From assembly GCA_903920435.1 (NCBI GenBank), contig CAIXMB010000163.1, forward strand, positions 1 to 64,000: a stretch of DNA of 64,000 nucleotides, in the 5' to 3' direction. The position numbers and the translations under genes are program-made. Positions 1 through 8,850 of the stretch are shown piece after piece (position 1 is the first letter of the stretch; the number at the start of each line of letters is the position of its first letter). This stretch comes from an uncultured Actinomycetes bacterium. GTDB taxonomy: Bacteria; Actinomycetota; Actinomycetes; Actinomycetales; Microbacteriaceae. Below the pieces are notes generated by a model that saw only the letters and a list, made by a program, of their open reading frames with translations, was not told where the DNA came from and made no database searches.

Positions 1-273
1 GTGGTCGCGTGCTTCGGTGAGCCGGTTCAGCAGCCACTCGCGGTCAGCGGCGGCAACGTCAAGAAGGGCGATGTGGTCAAGGCCGTCATCGTTCGCGTCG
101 TCAAGCAGACCCGTCGTCCCGACGGTTCGTACATCAAGTTCGACGAGAACGCCGCCGTCATCCTGAAGGGCGACGGCGACCCTCGCGGTACCCGCATCTT
201 CGGACCGGTCGGCCGCGAGCTTCGTGACAAGAAGTTCATGAAGATCATCTCGCTCGCTCCGGAGGTGCTGTAA
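1..273 (+). CDS. rplN: 50S ribosomal protein L14, 3' part only, with unrelated first 48 bases
   Basis: L14 binds 23S rRNA at the subunit interface. From about base 49 ([16 protein letters not shown]) to the stop the sequence is textbook L14, including [28 protein letters not shown] and the end SLAPEVL. The 16 codons before this do not match the expected L14 segment ending in DAIP, so the gene is cut at the window edge and the first 48 bases look foreign, probably a contig-end artefact. About 74 of the usual 122 residues are authentic. It is followed by rplX after three bases. Confidence 0.9.
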   Translation: MVACFGEPVQQPLAVSGGNVKKGDVVKAVIVRVVKQTRRPDGSYIKFDENAAVILKGDGDPRGTRIFGPVGRELRDKKFMKIISLAPEVL

Positions 274-276
274 CTC

Positions 277-699
277 ATGGCAAACATTCGCAAGGGCGAC
301 CTCGTGCAGGTCATCAGCGGACCGACCCAGGACCGCGGCGGAGACCGTGGCAAGCAGGGTCGCGTCATCTCGGTGATCGCCGACAAGGACCGCGTCGTCG
401 TGGAGGGTGTCAACTTCGTCACCAAGCACGTCAAGGTGGGCCAGACGCAGCGCGGCACCAAGACCGGCGGCATCGAGACGATGGAGGCACCGATCCACGT
501 GTCCAACGTCGCGCTCGTCGACCCCGACACCAAGCTCCCGGCTCGCGTCGGCTTCCGCGTGGAGACCGACGACCGGGGCAAGACCACGCGCGTGCGCTTC
601 TTCAAGAAGTCGCGTCGCGTCGAGAGCAAGAAGGCGTCTTCGAAGAAGACGTCGACCAGCAAATCAGCGGCCGCCGCTGACGAGAAGGACGCCGAGTAA
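277..699 (+). CDS. rplX: 50S ribosomal protein L24
   Basis: L24 is an assembly initiator of the large subunit. The KOW segment is at the N-terminus ([11 protein letters not shown], then [10 protein letters not shown]) and is followed by [12 protein letters not shown] and the conserved [14 protein letters not shown]. At 140 residues it is longer than the usual 105-120. The extra is a Lys/Ser/Ala tail (from about residue 112) ending in acidic residues. The stop overlaps the rplE start by one base (TAATG), which suggests translational coupling. Confidence 0.97.
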   Translation: MANIRKGDLVQVISGPTQDRGGDRGKQGRVISVIADKDRVVVEGVNFVTKHVKVGQTQRGTKTGGIETMEAPIHVSNVALVDPDTKLPARVGFRVETDDRGKTTRVRFFKKSRRVESKKASSKKTSTSKSAAAADEKDAE

Positions 700-1298
700 T
701 GACTGACACCGCTACCGCTGCCGCGCCGGCTGCCAAAGTACAGCCGCGCCTGAAGCAGAAGTACCGCAACGAGATCGTCGCGCAGCTCACCAAGGACTTC
801 GGCTTCACGAACCCGCACCAGGTGCCGGGCCTCGTGAAGGTCGTCGTCAACACCGGTGTCGGCGAGGCTGCCCGTGACGGCAAGATCATCGACGGCGCCG
901 TCAAGGACCTCACGGCCATCACCGGCCAGAAGCCCCAGGTCACGAACGCCCGCAAGTCCATCGCTCAGTTCAAGCTGCGCGAGGGTCAGCCCATCGGCGC
1001 TCACGTCACCCTCCGCGGTGACCGCGCCTGGGAGTTCCTCGACCGCCTCGTGACGCTCGCACTGCCCCGTATCCGCGACTTCCGCGGTCTCTCGGACAAG
1101 CAGTTCGACGGTCGCGGCAACTACACGTTCGGCCTCACGGAGCAGTCGATGTTCCACGAGATCGACCAGGACAAGATCGACCGCGTCCGCGGTTTCGACA
1201 TCACTGTCGTCACCACGGCGAAGACGGATGACGAGGGCCGAGCGCTGCTCAAGGCACTCGGCTTCCCGTTCCGCACGGCCGAGAACTCCGGCAACTAA
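699..1298 (+). CDS. rplE: 50S ribosomal protein L5
   Basis: L5 binds 5S rRNA in the central protuberance. Recognisable segments are [49 protein letters not shown] and [12 protein letters not shown]. The 199 residues exceed the usual 180-190 because of a short Ala-rich N-terminus ([13 protein letters not shown]). In many actinobacteria rpsN (type Z S14) follows directly; here the next 76 bases hold no gene and rpsH comes next. Confidence 0.97.
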   Translation: MTDTATAAAPAAKVQPRLKQKYRNEIVAQLTKDFGFTNPHQVPGLVKVVVNTGVGEAARDGKIIDGAVKDLTAITGQKPQVTNARKSIAQFKLREGQPIGAHVTLRGDRAWEFLDRLVTLALPRIRDFRGLSDKQFDGRGNYTFGLTEQSMFHEIDQDKIDRVRGFDITVVTTAKTDDEGRALLKALGFPFRTAENSGN

Positions 1299-1374
1299 CC
1301 AAGCACCACCGATCGACTAGGTCGGCATTCGCGTAACGGATGTCGAAACCAGACGAGAAAAGGCACCACATCTC

Positions 1375-1773
1375 ATGACAATGACAGATCCGGTCGCAGA
1401 CCTGCTGACCCGGCTCCGCAACGCCAACTCGGCGTACCACGACACGGTCTCGCTGCCCAGCAGCAAGCTGAAGTCGCACCTCGCGGAGATCCTCAAGACC
1501 GAGGGATACATCTCGGCGTGGAAGGTCGAGGACGCCCGCGTGGGCCAGACCCTCACGATCGACCTCAAGTACGGCCCGAACCGCGAGCGCTCCATCGTGG
1601 GCATCAAGCGCGTGTCGAAGCCCGGCCTCCGCGTCTACGCGAAGTCGACCGAGATCCCCAAGGTCCTCGGCGGGCTCGGCGTCGCCATCCTGTCCACCTC
1701 CTCCGGTCTGCTGACCGACAAGGAAGCGACTCAGAAGGGCGTGGGTGGGGAAGTCCTCGCCTACGTGTGGTAG
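1375..1773 (+). CDS. rpsH: 30S ribosomal protein S8
   Basis: S8 binds 16S rRNA helix 21 and in several bacteria represses the spc operon. It opens [18 protein letters not shown], the conserved S8 start, and ends with [26 protein letters not shown]. Length 132 residues is normal. An AG-rich stretch (GAGAAAAGG) about 10 bases upstream is the probable ribosome binding site. It is followed by rplF after six bases. Confidence 0.97.
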   Translation: MTMTDPVADLLTRLRNANSAYHDTVSLPSSKLKSHLAEILKTEGYISAWKVEDARVGQTLTIDLKYGPNRERSIVGIKRVSKPGLRVYAKSTEIPKVLGGLGVAILSTSSGLLTDKEATQKGVGGEVLAYVW

Positions 1774-1779
1774 CCACCC

Positions 1780-2316
1780 ATGTCACGAATCGGAAGACTC
1801 CCCATCGACGTCCCCGCGGGCGTCGAGGTGAAGATCGACGGCCAGGCCGTCGCCGTCAAGGGCCCGAAGGGCGAGCTGTCGCTCGTCGTCCGTAACCCCA
1901 TCGCCGTCACCGTCGAGGACGGTCAGGTGCTCGTCACCCGTCCCGACGACGAGCGCGAGTCGCGCTCGCTGCACGGCCTCACCCGTACCCTCATCGCCAA
2001 CCAGATCGTCGGCGTCACGCAGGGCTACACCAAGGGCCTCGAGGTCGTCGGTACCGGTTACCGCGTCGCCGCCAAGGGCGACTCCATCGAGTTCGCACTC
2101 GGATACTCGCACCCCATCACGGTTGACCCGCCCGCGGGCATCAGCTTCACGGTGGAGGGCAACAACAAGCTGACCGTCAACGGCATCGACAAGCAGGCCG
2201 TCGGCGAGGTCGCGGCCAACATTCGCAAGCTGCGCAAGCCCGAGCCCTACAAGGGCAAGGGTGTGCGGTACGCCGGCGAGGTAGTCCGCCGCAAGGCCGG
2301 AAAGAGTGGTAAGTAA
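1780..2316 (+). CDS. rplF: 50S ribosomal protein L6
   Basis: L6 lies near the sarcin-ricin loop and the factor-binding site. It starts [15 protein letters not shown] and shows the second-domain signature [23 protein letters not shown] at its C-terminus. Length 178 residues is normal. It is two bases upstream of rplR in the same transcription unit. Confidence 0.97.
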   Translation: MSRIGRLPIDVPAGVEVKIDGQAVAVKGPKGELSLVVRNPIAVTVEDGQVLVTRPDDERESRSLHGLTRTLIANQIVGVTQGYTKGLEVVGTGYRVAAKGDSIEFALGYSHPITVDPPAGISFTVEGNNKLTVNGIDKQAVGEVAANIRKLRKPEPYKGKGVRYAGEVVRRKAGKSGK

Positions 2317-2318
2317 TC

Positions 2319-2690
2319 ATGGGTCTCGGAACTAGAGGTAAGAGCAAGTCGGCCGCAAAGGGCCGCAGGCACGCCCGCCTTCGCAAGAAGGTCATCGGCA
2401 CCGAGGCGCGTCCGCGCCTGGTCGTCACCCGTTCGGCCCGCCACGTCTTCGTGCAGGTCGTGGATGACGCCAAGGGGCACACCCTCGCGAGCGCATCGAC
2501 CCTCGAGGCCGACATGCGCACGTTCGACGGTGACAAGACCGCCAAGGCGAAGAAGGTCGGCGAGCTCGTCGCCGAGCGCGCCAAGAAGGCAGGCATCGAG
2601 GCTGTCGTGTTCGACCGTGGCGGTAACCGCTACGCCGGGCGCGTCGCGGCGATCGCCGACGGAGCGCGAGAGGGCGGTCTCGACCTGTGA
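2319..2690 (+). CDS. rplR: 50S ribosomal protein L18
   Basis: L18 binds 5S rRNA with L5. The basic N-terminus ([12 protein letters not shown]) is followed by [28 protein letters not shown] and [24 protein letters not shown], the conserved end. Length 123 residues is normal. Its TGA overlaps a GTG that may start rpsE. Confidence 0.97.
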   Translation: MGLGTRGKSKSAAKGRRHARLRKKVIGTEARPRLVVTRSARHVFVQVVDDAKGHTLASASTLEADMRTFDGDKTAKAKKVGELVAERAKKAGIEAVVFDRGGNRYAGRVAAIADGAREGGLDL

Positions 2691-3388
2691 GCGACGCAAC
2701 TACTAACAAGGAGCAGGACGTGGCTGTTGAGCCCACCGAGGCCGTCGCAACCGAGGCGGCAGTTGACGCCCCCGCGACCGACCTCACCAACGAGCCCCGC
2801 GAGGCCCGCCGTGGCGGCCGCGAGCGCAACCCGAACCGCGACCGTGGCAACAGCCGCGACGCGGAGAAGAGCCAGTTCCTGGAGCGCGTCGTGACCATCA
2901 ACCGCGTGTCGAAGGTCGTGAAGGGTGGTCGTCGCTTCAGCTTCACCGCCCTCGTGGTCGTCGGCGATGGCAACGGCCTCGTCGGTGTCGGTTACGGCAA
3001 GGCCCGCGAGGTTCCCACCGCGATCTCCAAGGGTGTCGAGGAGGCGAAGAAGAACTTCTTCCGCGTCCCCCGCGTCGCCCAGACGATCCCGCACCCCGTG
3101 CAGGGCGAGGCCGCTGCCGGCGTCGTGCTGCTGCGTCCGGCCTCGGCCGGTACCGGTGTTATCGCGGGCGGCCCGGTTCGCGCCGTACTCGAGTGCGCCG
3201 GCATCCACGACGTCCTGAGCAAGTCGCTCGGGTCGTCCAACACGATCAACATCGTGCACGCGACGGTCGCTGCCCTCAAGCAGCTCGAGGAGCCCCGCGC
3301 GGTCGCCGCGCGCCGCGGCCTCGACGTCGAGCACGTCGTCCCGGCCCGCCTGCTGCGTGCCGAGGCTGAAGCTAAGGCAGGTGTCTGA
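2687..3388 (+). CDS. rpsE: 30S ribosomal protein S5
   Basis: S5 contributes to decoding accuracy and the mRNA channel helicase. The double-stranded RNA-binding fold begins at [25 protein letters not shown] and continues with [12 protein letters not shown] and [18 protein letters not shown] hydrophilic N-terminal extension of about 60 residues, rich in Glu/Ala then Arg/Gly, precedes it. Two starts compete: GTG at 2687, overlapping the rplR stop as GTGA (given here), and GTG at 2720, preceded six bases upstream by a good AAGGAG. The second would give 222 residues. Confidence 0.93.
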   Translation: MSDATTNKEQDVAVEPTEAVATEAAVDAPATDLTNEPREARRGGRERNPNRDRGNSRDAEKSQFLERVVTINRVSKVVKGGRRFSFTALVVVGDGNGLVGVGYGKAREVPTAISKGVEEAKKNFFRVPRVAQTIPHPVQGEAAAGVVLLRPASAGTGVIAGGPVRAVLECAGIHDVLSKSLGSSNTINIVHATVAALKQLEEPRAVAARRGLDVEHVVPARLLRAEAEAKAGV

Positions 3389-3573
3389 TGGCCGCGCGCC
3401 TGAAGGTGACCCAGATCAAGTCCAAGATCAGTGAGAAGCAGAACATGCGCGACACGCTGCGCAGCCTCGGGCTGCACCGCATCGGCGACGTCACTGTTCG
3501 TGAGGACAACAAGCAGAACCGTGGCTACGTGCGCACGGTCGCACACCTCGTCAAGGTCGAGGAGATTGACTAA
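3388..3573 (+). CDS. rpmD: 50S ribosomal protein L30
   Basis: This is a small bacterial L30 of 61 residues. It shows [11 protein letters not shown], then the conserved [19 protein letters not shown] and [16 protein letters not shown]. The start overlaps the rpsE stop by one base (TGATG), and the stop overlaps the rplO start in the same way (TAATG), so the three are probably translationally coupled. Confidence 0.97.
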   Translation: MAARLKVTQIKSKISEKQNMRDTLRSLGLHRIGDVTVREDNKQNRGYVRTVAHLVKVEEID

Positions 3574-4298
3574 TGGCTGACGAAACCACTCCCAAGAAGG
3601 CTGCTGCCCCCAAGGCCGCAGCTGACAAGCCCGCCGCCAAGGCGCCCGCGAAGGCTGCTGCCCCCAAGGCAGCTGCTGAGAAGGCGCCCGCGGCCAAGGC
3701 CCCGGCTGCTGCGAAGGCACCTGCTGCTGCGAAGGCACCCGCTGCCAAGGCTGCAGCTCCCAAGGCCGCCGCTGCCGCCAAGTCCGACGACACCGCCACG
3801 GCGCCCGCCGCCAAGGCAGCGCCGGCGAAGAAGGCACCCAAGGCCGACACCCCGTCGCGCCCGCAGGTGCTCAAGATGCACCACCTCCGTCCCGCCGCAG
3901 GCGCCAAGAAGGACAAGACCCGCGTCGGACGCGGTGAGGGTTCCAAGGGCAAGACTGCGGGTCGCGGTACCAAGGGCACGAAGGCGCGCTACCAGGTGCG
4001 CCCCGGCTTCGAGGGTGGCAACCTGAACTTCGTCATGCGCCAGCCGAAGCTGCGCGGGTTCAAGAACCCGTTCCGCGTCGAGTACCAGGTCGTCAACCTC
4101 GAGAAGCTCGCCGAGCTCTACCCCAAGGGCGGTGACGTCACTGTCATCGACCTCGTCCTCAAGGGCGCCGTACGCAAGAACGAGAAGGTCAAGGTTCTTG
4201 GGCAGGGTGACATTGCGGTTAAGCTGAACGTTGCAGTCGACAAGGTCTCCGGCTCTGCTGAGCAGAAGATCGTCGCCGCTGGCGGTTCGGTCAAGTAA
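3573..4298 (+). CDS. rplO: 50S ribosomal protein L15 with a long Ala/Lys/Pro-rich N-terminal extension
   Basis: The C-terminal 150 residues are ordinary L15, an assembly protein of the large subunit: [54 protein letters not shown]. In front lie about 90 residues of repeated [15 protein letters not shown] units resembling histone H1 or HU tails, including two near-identical 18-base units at 3705-3740. Total 241 residues against the usual 145-150. The frame is open and coupled to rpmD, so the extension is probably translated. Confidence 0.95.
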   Translation: MADETTPKKAAAPKAAADKPAAKAPAKAAAPKAAAEKAPAAKAPAAAKAPAAAKAPAAKAAAPKAAAAAKSDDTATAPAAKAAPAKKAPKADTPSRPQVLKMHHLRPAAGAKKDKTRVGRGEGSKGKTAGRGTKGTKARYQVRPGFEGGNLNFVMRQPKLRGFKNPFRVEYQVVNLEKLAELYPKGGDVTVIDLVLKGAVRKNEKVKVLGQGDIAVKLNVAVDKVSGSAEQKIVAAGGSVK

Positions 4299-4308
4299 GT
4301 AACCCCAC

Positions 4309-4365
4309 CCCGGTATTCGATTACCGGGCGGGTTTCGAGCGGGGCTGGTGAACCAGCCCCGCTCG
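4309..4365 (+). terminator. Two hairpins between rplO and secY
   Basis: The first is CCCGGTA-N6-TACCGGG at 4309-4328. The second is a perfect 13-pair stem at 4336-4348 and 4353-4365 with a TGAA loop. No T-run follows, so this may be a partial terminator or processing site that lowers secY-adk expression relative to the ribosomal genes rather than a full stop. Confidence 0.6.
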
Positions 4366-4375
4366 ATTGCATTAC

Positions 4376-4381
4376 CTAAGC
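4376..4381 (+). promoter_or_regulatory. Possible -10 element for secY (TAAGCT)
   Basis: TAAGCT lies 28 bases before the secY start, just after the strong hairpin. The same hexamer is used at the infA and rplM promoter candidates. No convincing -35 was found at the right distance. Confidence 0.35.
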
Positions 4382-4409
4382 TGTACTTTCAAAAGAGCCG
4401 GAGGCCCTT

Positions 4410-5723
4410 GTGTTTAGAGCTGTCGCGCGGATCTTCCGCACGCCTGACCTTCGCAGGAAGATCGGGTTCACGCTCGGCATCGTCGCGTTGTTCCGCCTGG
4501 GATCGTTCATCCCTGCACCGTTCGTCGACTTCGGCGCCGTGCAGCAGTGTCTTGCGGACAACGCCGGCACCTCCGGACTGTACGACCTCGTCAACCTCTT
4601 CAGCGGTGGTGCACTGCTGCAGTTGTCGGTCTTCGCGCTCGGCATCATGCCGTACATCACGGCCTCGATCATCGTGCAGCTGCTGCGCGTGGTCATCCCG
4701 CACTTCGAGACCCTCTACAAGGAGGGCCAGGCCGGCCAGTCCCGCCTGACGCAGTACACCCGCTACCTCACGATCGCGCTCGGCGTCCTGCAGTCCACGA
4801 CGCTCATCACCGTCGCCCGCAGCGGCAACCTGTTCCCCGGCAGCGGCGTGTGCGACCAGCTCATCACCGACCCCGCCTGGTACGCCACCGTGCTGATGGT
4901 CATCACCATGACCGCGGGCACCGGCCTCATCATGTGGATGGGCGAGCTCATCACCGAGCGCGGCATCGGCAACGGCATGTCGCTGCTCATCTTCACGTCG
5001 ATCTCCGCCCGCTTCCCCGGATCGCTCTGGAGCATCGAGCAGGCGAAGGGCATCGAGACCTTCATCATCGTCATCCTGGTCGGTGTCGTGATCGTCGGCG
5101 CCGTCGTCTTCGTCGAGCAATCGCAGCGACGGATACCCGTGCAGTACGCCAAGCGCATGGTGGGTCGCCGCACCTACGGCGGTAACAACACCTACATCCC
5201 GATCAAGGTCAACATGGCCGGCGTCGTGCCCGTCATCTTCGCCTCGTCGCTGCTGTACCTGCCCGCCCTCATCGCGCAGTTCAGCGCGTCGTCGGACGGC
5301 AGCGCGCCCGAGTGGGTCACCTGGATCCAGACCTACCTGACCAAGGGCGACCACCCGCTGTACATGCTCCTGTACTTCCTGCTCATCGTGGGCTTCACGT
5401 ACTTCTACGTCGCGATCACCTTCAACCCCGAAGAGGTCGCCGACAACATGAAGAAGTACGGCGGGTTCATCCCGGGCATCCGTGCCGGCCGCCCGACTGC
5501 CGAGTACCTGGACTACGTGCTCACGCGCGTCACGCTCCCGGGCTCGCTGTACCTCGGCCTGATCGCGCTCATCCCGCTCATCGCACTCGTGCTGGTGGGG
5601 GCGAACACGAACTTCCCGTTCGGTGGCGCGAGCATCCTCATCATCGTCGGCGTGGGCCTCGAGACGGTCAAGCAGATCGACTCGCAGCTGCAGCAGCGTC
5701 ACTACGAGGGCCTGCTCCGTTGA
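4410..5723 (+). CDS. secY: Preprotein translocase subunit SecY
   Basis: SecY is the channel of the general secretion translocon in the cytoplasmic membrane, with SecE and SecG. The 437 residues include many hydrophobic segments. The conserved [18 protein letters not shown] (second helix), [18 protein letters not shown] and [20 protein letters not shown] are visible. The GTG start has GGAGG about five bases upstream. Its final codons overlap the adk start as TTGA, giving the conserved secY-adk coupling. Confidence 0.97.
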   Translation: MFRAVARIFRTPDLRRKIGFTLGIVALFRLGSFIPAPFVDFGAVQQCLADNAGTSGLYDLVNLFSGGALLQLSVFALGIMPYITASIIVQLLRVVIPHFETLYKEGQAGQSRLTQYTRYLTIALGVLQSTTLITVARSGNLFPGSGVCDQLITDPAWYATVLMVITMTAGTGLIMWMGELITERGIGNGMSLLIFTSISARFPGSLWSIEQAKGIETFIIVILVGVVIVGAVVFVEQSQRRIPVQYAKRMVGRRTYGGNNTYIPIKVNMAGVVPVIFASSLLYLPALIAQFSASSDGSAPEWVTWIQTYLTKGDHPLYMLLYFLLIVGFTYFYVAITFNPEEVADNMKKYGGFIPGIRAGRPTAEYLDYVLTRVTLPGSLYLGLIALIPLIALVLVGANTNFPFGGASILIIVGVGLETVKQIDSQLQQRHYEGLLR

Positions 5724-6319
5724 CCCGGCTGCTCATTGTCGGCCCACCGGGGGCCGGCAAGGGGACGCAGTCGGCCCGGCTCACCGAGGCCTACCGGATT
5801 CCTGCCATCGCGACCGGAGACATCTTCCGCGCGAACATCAAGAACCAGACGGACCTCGGCAAGCAGGTCAAGGCGATCATCGACGCCGGCGACTTCGTGC
5901 CCGACTCCCTGACCAACGACCTCGTGGCCAGCCGCCTGCAGGAGCCGGATGCCCGTGAGGGCTTCTTGCTCGACGGGTACCCGCGCACGCTCGACCAACT
6001 GCACTTCCTCGACGCGATCCTCGCCGCAGACGGAGCGGCGCTCGACGCCGTGATCCAGCTCGTCGTCGACGTCGACGAGGTGGTGTCGCGGCTGCTCAAG
6101 CGCGCGCACCAGGAGGGGCGCAGCGACGACACGGAGGAGACCATCCGTCACCGCCAGTCGCTGTACCAGCGCGAGACCGCACCGCTCATCGCCGTGTACG
6201 GCGAGCGCGGACTGGTCATCGAGATCGACGCGCTCGGCCAGGTCGACGACGTGAGCTCGCGCATCGCGGAGGCGCTCGCCGCTCGCGGCATCGCCCTGCC
6301 CGACACCGCAGCACGCTGA
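5720..6319 (+). CDS. adk: Adenylate kinase
   Basis: Cytoplasmic enzyme converting ATP and AMP to two ADP. The P-loop GPPGAGKGT is at residues 8-16, the AMP-binding segment ATGDIFR follows, and FLLDGYPRT is the conserved hinge. With 199 residues it is the short actinobacterial type lacking the zinc-binding LID insert. The TTG at 5720 is chosen because it gives the standard start [13 protein letters not shown] and overlaps the secY stop by four bases; the open frame extends further upstream inside secY. Confidence 0.95.
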   Translation: MTRLLIVGPPGAGKGTQSARLTEAYRIPAIATGDIFRANIKNQTDLGKQVKAIIDAGDFVPDSLTNDLVASRLQEPDAREGFLLDGYPRTLDQLHFLDAILAADGAALDAVIQLVVDVDEVVSRLLKRAHQEGRSDDTEETIRHRQSLYQRETAPLIAVYGERGLVIEIDALGQVDDVSSRIAEALAARGIALPDTAAR

Positions 6320-6321
6320 TC

Positions 6322-7155
6322 GTGGCCTTCGGCAGCGCGAAGATCTACAAGACGCCCGCCGAGCTGCGCCTCATGGTGCGGCCGGGCGCCGTCACCGCGG
6401 CCTCGCTGGCCGCGGTGCGCGAGGCCATCCGCCCGGGAGTGACCACGCTCGAGCTCGACGCCATTGCCGAGCGCACCATCCGCGACGCGGGCGGAGTGCC
6501 GAACTTCATGAAGGAGCCCGGCTACCGCCACACGCTGTGCGTGTCGGTGAACGACGAGATCGTGCACGGCATCCCGGGTGATCGCGTCCTGCAGCCGGGT
6601 GACATCGTCTCGGTCGACAGCGGCGCGGAGGTGGAGGGCTGGAACGGCGACGCCGCCATCACCGTCGTCGTGCCCGACCCCGCCCGCCCCGAGCTCGTCG
6701 CCGCGCGTCAGGAGCTCGCCGACGCTACCGAGCACGGCCTGTGGGCGGGCATCGCCGAACTCGCGCGGTCCAAGCGCCTCAACCAGATCGGCGGCGCCAT
6801 CGAAGAGGCCATCGACTCGCGGGGCACCTTCGGCATCATCGAGGACTACGTGGGCCACGGCATCGGCCGCTCCATGCACGAGGAGCCACCGGTCTTCAAC
6901 TTCCGCGTGCGCCCGGCGGGCCCCGAGGTGAAGCCGGGCCTCGTGGTCGCGATCGAGCCGATGGTCACGCGCGGCGGTGTCGGCAGCCACGTGCTGGCCG
7001 ACGACTGGACGGTCGCCACCGACGATGGCACGGATGCCGCGCACTGGGAGCACTCCGTGGCCGTGCACGCCGGCGGCCTCTGGGTACTCACGTCGCCCGA
7101 CGGCGGCGCCGCGGGGCTGGCCCCGTTCGGCGTCGTGCCGGTGCCGATCGCCTGA
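6322..7155 (+). CDS. map: Methionine aminopeptidase, type I
   Basis: Removes the initiator methionine from nascent proteins. The active-site segments are GYRHTLCVSVNDEIVHGIPG (substrate histidine), DIVSVDSGAEVEGWNGDAAIT (two metal-binding Asp), YVGHGIGRSMHEEPPV (metal-binding His) and the Glu pairs near the C-terminus (AIEPMV, HWEHSVAV). The 277 residues fit the family. GTG start two bases after adk. The secY-adk-map order is widespread. Confidence 0.95.
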   Translation: MAFGSAKIYKTPAELRLMVRPGAVTAASLAAVREAIRPGVTTLELDAIAERTIRDAGGVPNFMKEPGYRHTLCVSVNDEIVHGIPGDRVLQPGDIVSVDSGAEVEGWNGDAAITVVVPDPARPELVAARQELADATEHGLWAGIAELARSKRLNQIGGAIEEAIDSRGTFGIIEDYVGHGIGRSMHEEPPVFNFRVRPAGPEVKPGLVVAIEPMVTRGGVGSHVLADDWTVATDDGTDAAHWEHSVAVHAGGLWVLTSPDGGAAGLAPFGVVPVPIA

Positions 7156-7193
7156 CGGGCACCGCGGGTTCGCCCGAGGCGTATACCGCACGG

Positions 7194-7223
7194 TTGGCGA
7201 AACGCCCGGGAATGACCTAAGCT
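7194..7223 (+). promoter_or_regulatory. Candidate housekeeping promoter for infA
   Basis: TTGGCG at 7194-7199 and TAAGCT at 7218-7223 are separated by 18 bases, fitting a sigma-A type promoter. A transcript from about 7230 would carry a leader of roughly 87 bases before infA. Confidence 0.5.
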
Positions 7224-7316
7224 TGATCTTTGGTGTTCGCGGCCGACTTTTGTCGTGCCTGTCGAGCTCCGATCCCCGCAGACCAGCGAATCAATACTTT
7301 TAGCGACGAAGAGGCT

Positions 7317-7538
7317 ATGGCCAAAAAAGACGGTGTCATCGAGATCGAGGGAGCAGTAGTCGAAGCTCTGCCCAACGCAATGTTCCGCGTTGAGCTGACC
7401 AACGGCCACAAGGTGCTCGCCCACATCTCGGGCAAGATGCGACAGAACTACATCAGGATCCTCCCGGAGGACCGTGTGGTCGTCGAGTTGAGCCCGTACG
7501 ACCTGACCCGTGGCCGGATCACCTACCGCTACAAGTAA
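7317..7538 (+). CDS. infA: Translation initiation factor IF-1
   Basis: IF-1 is an OB-fold protein that occupies the ribosomal A site during initiation. The 73 residues [14 protein letters not shown]...[32 protein letters not shown] and [15 protein letters not shown] are almost invariant across bacteria. ATG at 7317 is fixed by this conserved start; the open frame extends upstream without homology. Confidence 0.97.
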   Translation: MAKKDGVIEIEGAVVEALPNAMFRVELTNGHKVLAHISGKMRQNYIRILPEDRVVVELSPYDLTRGRITYRYK

Positions 7539-7607
7539 CGAATCGCTGAGAAGTAACGTCCCGCGGCATTCCGCGGGTACGAAGACAGCGAGTGCAAGGA
7601 AACAACA

Positions 7608-7724
7608 ATGAAGGTCAACCCCAGCGTCAAGCCCATCTGCGACCACTGCCGCGTCATCCGCCGCAATGGAAACGTCATGGTGATCTGCAAGAGCAACCCT
7701 CGCCACAAGCAGCGCCAGGGCTAA
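7608..7724 (+). CDS. rpmJ: 50S ribosomal protein L36
   Basis: A 38-residue zinc-ribbon ribosomal protein beginning [14 protein letters not shown] and ending [10 protein letters not shown]. The zinc ligands are CxxC (ICDHC), C (MVICKS) and the C-terminal His. AAGGAAA lies just upstream. Sits between infA and rpsM as in most bacteria. Confidence 0.97.
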   Translation: MKVNPSVKPICDHCRVIRRNGNVMVICKSNPRHKQRQG

Positions 7725-7855
7725 TAACTCAATAACAACGAACGGCACCAAGAACCTCGATCTCGACAAGCTCGATCAGCGGGGGGACACCCAGGGTGGA
7801 GGCCCTGGCACCGGTGCCGTCCATAACCTCCACATGACTCCATAGGAGAGCCGAA
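7725..7855. other. 131-base spacer between rpmJ and rpsM with a repeat-like segment
   Basis: No gene is seen. Bases about 7750-7776 (CTCGATCTCGACAAGCTCGA and on) resemble half of the imperfect inverted-repeat element found at 8662-8747. AGGAGAG just before 7856 is the rpsM ribosome binding site. Confidence 0.35.
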
Positions 7856-8236
7856 ATGGCACGTCTAGCCGGCGTCGACATCCCGCGCGACAAGCGCGTG
7901 GAAGTCGCACTGACCTACATCTACGGTGTTGGCCGTACGAGGGCCCTCAAGACCCTCGCCGACACCGGAATCAGCGGAGAGATCCGCGTCAAGGACCTCA
8001 CCGACGACCAGCTCATCGCGCTGCGCGACTACATCGAGGTCAACTTCAAGGTAGAGGGTGACCTCCGCCGCGAGGTCGCCGCCGACATCCGCCGCAAGGT
8101 CGAGATCGGCAGCTACCAGGGAATCCGCCACCGTCGTGGCCTCCCGGTGCACGGACAGCGCACCAAGACCAACGCTCGCACCCGCAAGGGCCCGAAGCGC
8201 ACTGTTGCCGGTAAGAAGAAGGCGGGACGCAAGTAA
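7856..8236 (+). CDS. rpsM: 30S ribosomal protein S13
   Basis: S13 is in the 30S head and contacts the P-site tRNA and the large subunit. Conserved text: [25 protein letters not shown], the helix-turn segment [21 protein letters not shown], then [23 protein letters not shown] and the basic tail. Length 126 residues is normal. The stop overlaps the rpsK start by one base (TAATG). Confidence 0.97.
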   Translation: MARLAGVDIPRDKRVEVALTYIYGVGRTRALKTLADTGISGEIRVKDLTDDQLIALRDYIEVNFKVEGDLRREVAADIRRKVEIGSYQGIRHRRGLPVHGQRTKTNARTRKGPKRTVAGKKKAGRK

Positions 8237-8634
8237 TGGCTGCACCGAAGGCCGCTGCGCGCAAGCCGCGCCGCAAGGAGAAGAAGAACGTCGCGCTGGG
8301 CCAGGCCCACATCAAGTCGACGTTCAACAACACGATCGTGTCGATCACCGACCCGAGCGGAGCCGTCATCAGCTGGGCTTCGTCGGGTGCCGTCGGCTTC
8401 AAGGGCTCGCGCAAGTCGACGCCCTTCGCCGCCCAGCTCGCCGCGGAGTCCGCTGCGCGCCAGGCGCAGGAGCACGGCATGAAGAAGGTCGACGTCTTCG
8501 TCAAGGGACCGGGTTCGGGCCGCGAGACCGCGATCCGCTCGCTCCAGGCCGCTGGCCTCGAGGTCGGCAGCATCAACGATGTGACGCCCCAGGCTCACAA
8601 CGGATGCCGCCCGCCCAAGCGCAGAAGGGTCTAA
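8236..8634 (+). CDS. rpsK: 30S ribosomal protein S11
   Basis: S11 forms part of the 30S platform at the E site. After a basic N-terminus come [45 protein letters not shown] and the conserved end [17 protein letters not shown]. 132 residues, normal. In many actinobacteria rpsD follows; here a 216-base gap with a repeat element precedes rpoA. Confidence 0.97.
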   Translation: MAAPKAAARKPRRKEKKNVALGQAHIKSTFNNTIVSITDPSGAVISWASSGAVGFKGSRKSTPFAAQLAAESAARQAQEHGMKKVDVFVKGPGSGRETAIRSLQAAGLEVGSINDVTPQAHNGCRPPKRRRV

Positions 8635-8661
8635 GGCGACGCAGTCGCAGACCCTCCTGCG

Positions 8662-8747
8662 GGTCGAGTAGCGAGCGCCAGCGAGCGTGTCGAGACACTT
8701 TGTTGCAACAACGAGGGTTTCGATACGCCGCAGGCGGCTACTCAACC
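8662..8747. repeat. Imperfect inverted repeat element between rpsK and rpoA
   Basis: The left arm 8662-8696 (GGTCGAGTAGCGAGCGCCAG onward) and right arm 8716-8747 (GGTTTCGATACGCCGCAGGC to CTACTCAACC) are imperfect inverse complements. A small palindrome, TTGTTGCAACAA, sits between them at 8700-8711. This resembles a repeat unit often seen between genes in Microbacteriaceae (from memory). It may act as a processing or attenuation structure; no transposase is near. Confidence 0.6.
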
Positions 8748-8850
8748 AGCACAGCTTTTCCACCCATGTCACAACTCAATAGACCGACGGGCCAGCCACT
8801 CGTCGCACTCAGGTGTCAAATAGCGGACACCTCGCCGAAAGGAAACACCA

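Noticed and set aside
3551-3979. Long antisense frames opposite the L15 tail
   Set aside because: Low-complexity translation of the repetitive Ala/Lys codons on the other strand.
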